Of a stretch of DNA of 64,000 bases, positions 60,745 through 64,000 are shown one piece after another. Numbering within the stretch: the first letter of the stretch is position 1; each line of letters starts with the position of its first letter. The stretch is from Flavobacteriaceae bacterium PS02336 (GTDB lineage Bacteria; Bacteroidota; Bacteroidia; Flavobacteriales; Flavobacteriaceae), in the NCBI GenBank assembly GCA_029960065.1, contig JASCOF010000001.1, positions 1,364,001 through 1,428,000 on the forward strand, read 5' to 3'. Below the pieces are notes generated by a model. It ran no database searches and was not told the origin of the DNA. It saw only the letters and a list, made by a program, of their open reading frames with translations. A program made the position numbers and the translations under genes.

Positions 60745-61521
60745 TTAATTCAGCATCAGCGCCTTATCGCCGTCCACGGCAAAAGAGGTGCATAGTTCGA
60801 AGGCTTTCTGCGATTTCAGCTGTGCCGTTCCGCCCATCATGATGGACTGCAGTTTGGCTTCATCGTCCTTGTAGGTGCGCACGTTCTGATAATATCCCGT
60901 CACGGCATTGTAAGCACCGTAGAGCGTGCCTTTTGCGGTTTCCATCTGTTGGGTGTCGCTTGCCATGGCATAGGCAAAAGCATTTTTCACGGTGTTTCTG
61001 AAAATGGCGGAGACGGCATCATCTGCGCCAGTTTTAAGCATTTCCAGAGTTTCCCTGTTCGGGCATAATGCCAACTGAATCAGCTTTTTGACCTCTGAAT
61101 CCGTAACTTTTACTTTAGCCCAATGGTTGAAGATGTCCTGCAGCTGAATGCTTAGCGTGTTTGCCAGTCCCATGACCTTGTGCGCATCATCAAGGCGCTG
61201 TTTTGCTCCCGAAGTGTGTCGGATGCGCACCACGTTGCTCATGTTGCGGAGCGAGGCGTTAAGGGTGTTTTGGCATACGATTCGTATAGGCGTGAAGGCT
61301 GCGGTAATGCTTCCGCTTCCATCGTGGGAGGTGGTCAGGAAAATATACTTTACCTTCGGGCTAATCCAGTAGGCGCAGTCGAAGTAGGTGGTCTGTTCCA
61401 CTCGTTCGCCCTCCTTGCTTCTGTAGCTCTCGTTGGTTGCTATTGAAAAATTCACGACCTGTCTGTTTCCTGACAATGTTCTTACCTCTGCGTCTTTTGT
61501 TAATCTTCCGATGATGTTCAT
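60745..61521 (-). CDS. In-frame chimera of SSB N-terminus and DUF932 domain
   Basis: A 258-residue protein. Residues 1 to about 57 are the start of a single-stranded DNA-binding protein: MNIIGRLTKDAEVRTLSGNR, then TTYFDCAYWISPKV. From about 58 the sequence changes to a DUF932 protein: YIFLTTSHDGSGSITAAFTP, VCQNTLNAS and a helical tail ending DGDKALMLN. The SSB's remaining OB strands and acidic tail, and the first part of DUF932, are missing. The frame is kept across the joint, so a hybrid protein could be made, but SSB function is lost. DUF932 proteins are common on plasmids and ICEs. It is transcribed toward the PRTRC genes. Confidence 0.85.
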   Translation of the reverse strand: MNIIGRLTKDAEVRTLSGNRQVVNFSIATNESYRSKEGERVEQTTYFDCAYWISPKVKYIFLTTSHDGSGSITAAFTPIRIVCQNTLNASLRNMSNVVRIRHTSGAKQRLDDAHKVMGLANTLSIQLQDIFNHWAKVKVTDSEVKKLIQLALCPNRETLEMLKTGADDAVSAIFRNTVKNAFAYAMASDTQQMETAKGTLYGAYNAVTGYYQNVRTYKDDEAKLQSIMMGGTAQLKSQKAFELCTSFAVDGDKALMLN

Positions 61522-62143
61522 GATTTCTAATTTTTAAGGATTATTTTTTTTAAATTTTATTTATTCGGCAATGACGAGGTGGAGCTGTTTTGTTTCATTT
61601 TCCGCTTTCAATATTTTATTTCTCATTGCTGACATTTTTTTTATTCGTTTAAAGAGCCGGTGTATGCTATGTTTTGTTTCATGAGCATAAAAAGGTTAGT
61701 GTTTAGCAGAAGCAAGGCTTTGATGAAAAATACGACCCGCACGGGTGGAGATTTTATATCAAATCCGCTGGACATGGCCTTGCTTCTGGGTTAAGAACAC
61801 GGAGATACCTTTGCTCTTGAAATAAGACAGAAGCATACGGGCTTTTGAAAAAAAAATAGAAGGGAAGCCATGAGGTTTGGATGTTGAATGGGGATTTAAT
61901 GCTGTTTACTATTTATAATTAAATTATGTATGGTATCGTTTTGAAAAACAAGTATTTATACCTGTTGTCTGTTTGTTGTTTTCTCTATATTTATTGTGTG
62001 TTTTGCGTTTGCCATTTTTCTTGATTTAGAATTATTAATAATTGGGCGCAGATTTGAATTCCTAGAGATTCGATACCTGAATTAACCTACAGATGAATAT
62101 TGGTTGCATCATAAATTTTAAGTGTCTTTTAATCTGATTTGTT
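61522..62143. other. 622-base non-coding region with inverted repeats
   Basis: No ORF supported on either strand. It contains an 11-base inverted repeat AGAAGCAAGGC / GCCTTGCTTCT (61708-61718, 61777-61787) enclosing a small hairpin ACCCG-CA-CGGGT. The last 250 bases are AT-rich and probably hold the promoter of the phospholipase-D-like gene. Confidence 0.5.
61708..61787. repeat. Inverted-repeat structured element
   Basis: Arms AGAAGCAAGGC and GCCTTGCTTCT pair perfectly over 11 bases around a 58-base middle that holds ACCCG-CA-CGGGT (61735-61746) hairpin. It sits at the outer edge of the plasmid-like PRTRC/ssb block. It may be a structured RNA, an origin-type site or an element end. Confidence 0.45.
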
Positions 62144-63739
62144 ATGGGAGAAAATTATAAAATAGAACTGGCGAAAGCTGTTGAGATGGCTAAACATGAA
62201 CTTTATGGTATTCCTGGAGTCATAAATATTGAGCAGGGCTTTAGATTTAAAAATGGATGGATTACGGACGAAGAGGTGATTTCTGTGGAAGTTGCGGAAA
62301 AAATCAATGAAAAGACGCTGCTTGAACTGGCAGTGAAACCTCTGCCTGCAGAGTTCAAGGGATACGGAATTGATGTGGTGGAGGCTGGATTCGAACAGCA
62401 GCTTAAATATCTGGGTGTGGATGTAAGCTTTTGGGCTGCGCCAAAGCCAGGCAATTATCGTGAGCCTGTAAATGTTACGCTGCCCCGCGTTGTTGAGTAT
62501 ATGGAAGCGGTTTTTCATGTTAGTCCTGATTCCGGATGGCCAAATCTGAAGAATTTTCTTAAAAGAGTAAGCAGCAGGCTTACTGCAACCATGTACGAGT
62601 GGGATGCTGACCACATTACTTCGGCAATTTTTGAGGCTGTGCAAAACTGCAACGGGACCCTTAGAATGGTTACCCAAAATGATGGCACTGATAAAGCTGT
62701 GAATAATATGAAGAGCCGTCTAGGGAGTAAATTTGAGCATGTTTGGTCATCTGTAGGAAGCGGCAAATTAATTGCGAGCGACTATCATATAAAAGTAGCC
62801 GCGCGAGATGATGAGGAGTTCTGGCTGAGCAGCGGAAATTGGAAGAATTCGAACCAGGCAGATATTGATCCGGCAGGCAAGGGCGTGACCATTCCCGGAC
62901 CGCTTTCCAAACATAACCGGGAGTGGAATGTGGTAATAAAAAATTCCACACTGGCTACCATTTTCAGAAAGTACATAGATTGGGATTATCAGGAAGCGCT
63001 GCGTGTTCCTTTCGATGTAAAAGAAAAGCTCGCAAATTCCTATGTCTTTATCCCTAAAGGGCTCTGTCCTCCTGTACCGCCAGTAGTAAGATATTTTAAT
63101 CCGTTGACAGTTAGGCGTGTACTTGATGTGCAGCCTTTACTGACTCCGGATAAGAATTCTGAGGGCCAGCGCATGTTCCTCTATCATGCGACAGAAATGG
63201 TTAAAAGCGCAAAGATTAGCATTGATATTGAAAACCAATCTTTTTCATTATTGGAGAACAACGATCCAGTTTATGAAAGCTTTTACAGGGCGGTTGTCGA
63301 AAAGCAGAACAGTGGTGTGGCTGTGAGGATAATTTTCAGGGATCCGCGGGAATTTGGTCCTAAAGGCCAGGCTGGTCTGGTTAAAACGCTTACAAGGCTT
63401 AAAAAATTTGGCTTTAATACTGATAATATAAAAGTACAGTGCCGATGCCATACCAAAGCAATAATTGTTGATTCTTCTGACGAGGCCAATGCTCAGGTTT
63501 TGTTCGGAAGCCATAATTTAACCACTACGGGAGCCATGTACAACAGGGACGCCAGCCTATTGATAAGAGACAAGGCAGTGGCGTTCTATTTTCAGGAGAT
63601 TTTTGATTTCGACTGGAGTACTTTAGCGGTTCAGCAAACTGGCGAAAGCCTGACTGCTGTAAATCTTGCTTTAGCATCAGAAGCGGCGCCGGAAGGATTT
63701 AGAAAGGTTCTGCTTTCTGAAATTTTAGGAGAAGCTTAG
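62144..63739 (+). CDS. Phospholipase D-like domain protein with two HKD-type motifs
   Basis: A 531-residue protein. Two half-sites are visible: the first YHIKVAARDDEEFWLSSGNW with His215 and Lys217, the second CHTKAIIVDSSDEANAQVLF with His436 and Lys438 followed by GSHNLTTTG. PLD-family proteins hydrolyse phosphodiesters of lipids or nucleic acids through a His nucleophile. The N-terminal about 130 residues (EQGFRFKNGWITDEEVISVE) have no known domain. It has no signal peptide and is likely cytoplasmic, fitting a nuclease or defence role; substrate unknown. Strand and composition set it apart from the PRTRC block. Confidence 0.85.
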   Translation: MGENYKIELAKAVEMAKHELYGIPGVINIEQGFRFKNGWITDEEVISVEVAEKINEKTLLELAVKPLPAEFKGYGIDVVEAGFEQQLKYLGVDVSFWAAPKPGNYREPVNVTLPRVVEYMEAVFHVSPDSGWPNLKNFLKRVSSRLTATMYEWDADHITSAIFEAVQNCNGTLRMVTQNDGTDKAVNNMKSRLGSKFEHVWSSVGSGKLIASDYHIKVAARDDEEFWLSSGNWKNSNQADIDPAGKGVTIPGPLSKHNREWNVVIKNSTLATIFRKYIDWDYQEALRVPFDVKEKLANSYVFIPKGLCPPVPPVVRYFNPLTVRRVLDVQPLLTPDKNSEGQRMFLYHATEMVKSAKISIDIENQSFSLLENNDPVYESFYRAVVEKQNSGVAVRIIFRDPREFGPKGQAGLVKTLTRLKKFGFNTDNIKVQCRCHTKAIIVDSSDEANAQVLFGSHNLTTTGAMYNRDASLLIRDKAVAFYFQEIFDFDWSTLAVQQTGESLTAVNLALASEAAPEGFRKVLLSEILGEA

Positions 63740-63799
63740 GTAAATTAAGCAGATTTATGATTTTTCAAAATCTAAAACTTCGCAAGACGATTACCTTTA

Positions 63800-64000
63800 C
63801 TATAAAAGCCTGGCAAAATCCAGGATCTTGCCGCCGTTTATAGCTGCTCCAAGGTTAATTGGCAACTGCGTCTTTACAATCTTTTTCTTTTTGATCGGCA
63901 CTCTTTCTATTTCTCCTTCAGCGGTGTATTGCGGTCCCTCGTATAAAATCCCAAGCAGGATTACCCGATATTTTAGAAGATAATGGTTTTCATTTCGATC
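63800..64000 (-). CDS. C-terminal end of an unrecognised protein (5' end outside window)
   Basis: The - strand is open from the right edge to a TAG at 63800-63802, giving 66 residues: basic and mixed, with VPIKKKKIVKTQLPINLGAA and an ending FARLL. No motif identified. It is convergent with the PLD-like gene, 60 bases apart. Only the tail is seen, so nothing more can be said. Confidence 0.45.
   Translation of the reverse strand, partial: DRNENHYLLKYRVILLGILYEGPQYTAEGEIERVPIKKKKIVKTQLPINLGAAINGGKILDFARLL

Overview
The window looks like chromosome of a Bacteroidota bacterium, most likely Flavobacterium or a close relative. The reasons are family content (TraI/J/K/L/M/N conjugation proteins of the CTnDOT type, MauE plus DUF6520, DUF6660, DUF6428, a CzcA-TolC fusion), Bacteroidota-type promoter cores (TTG / TAnnTTTG), and the lack of strong Shine-Dalgarno sites. 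Base composition is a mosaic: moderate GC for most of 1-20 kb, 30-36 kb, 39.7-45 kb and 57-61.5 kb, and clearly AT-rich at about 37.4-39.4 kb and 45.7-56.8 kb.

Region 1 (1-12.4 kb): a GNAT acetyltransferase, then a divalent-metal resistance block on the + strand: a DUF6660 Cys/His protein, a CzcA pump with TolC fused to its C-terminus, a CzcB lipoprotein adaptor, a Fur-family regulator, a bestrophin, an MgtC/SapB protein and a His-rich P1B ATPase. Region 2 (12.4-20.8 kb, - strand): an envelope-lipid block with a YegS-type lipid kinase, an LTA-synthase-like sulfatase-fold transferase, an OmpR-type two-component system, DUF1345, an EptA-like phosphoethanolamine transferase and a PAP2 phosphatase. 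A 39-base element occurs before the LtaS-like gene, the PAP2 gene and (with an opposite orientation) the metal-efflux block, and a partial copy precedes the two-component system. This suggests one regulon covering envelope and metal functions.

Region 3 (21.0-27.65 kb): the most interesting locus, a + strand operon of a small protein, an MBL-fold hydrolase and a 1706-residue protein that joins a trypsin-like protease to a STAND-type NTPase. This matches the architecture of AVAST type 1 (Avs1) anti-phage systems. It has its own promoter overlapped by an inverted repeat, and a hairpin after the first gene. Region 4 (27.7-36.8 kb): several unrecognised small genes, DUF1810, an SOS-associated HMCES/YedK peptidase, a DinB-DnaE2 mutasome pair with a repeat-flanked promoter, and a single-domain response regulator. 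Region 5 (36.8-39.4 kb): a small DUF6965-like gene, then a MauE membrane protein paired with a secreted four-cysteine DUF6520 protein.

Region 6 (39.48-61.5 kb) is a broken, composite mobile element. At about 39,700 the 3' end of a chromosomal S9 peptidase gene abuts, tail to tail, the 3' end of traG, followed by traI-J-K-L-M-N and a terminator. A GIY-YIG gene follows, then an AT-rich island (IS110-family element, chromate transporter, phosphatase/DoxX/PAP2/haem-lipoprotein genes, AraC, methyltransferase, and an arsenic operon with twin ArsR operators). Then comes a GC-richer PRTRC cassette (ThiF, B, an unassigned 391-residue protein, C, E), ending in an in-frame ssb-DUF932 chimera that marks a deletion. 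Region 7 (61.5-64 kb): a structured non-coding stretch, a two-HKD phospholipase-D-like protein, and the 3' end of a further - strand gene.
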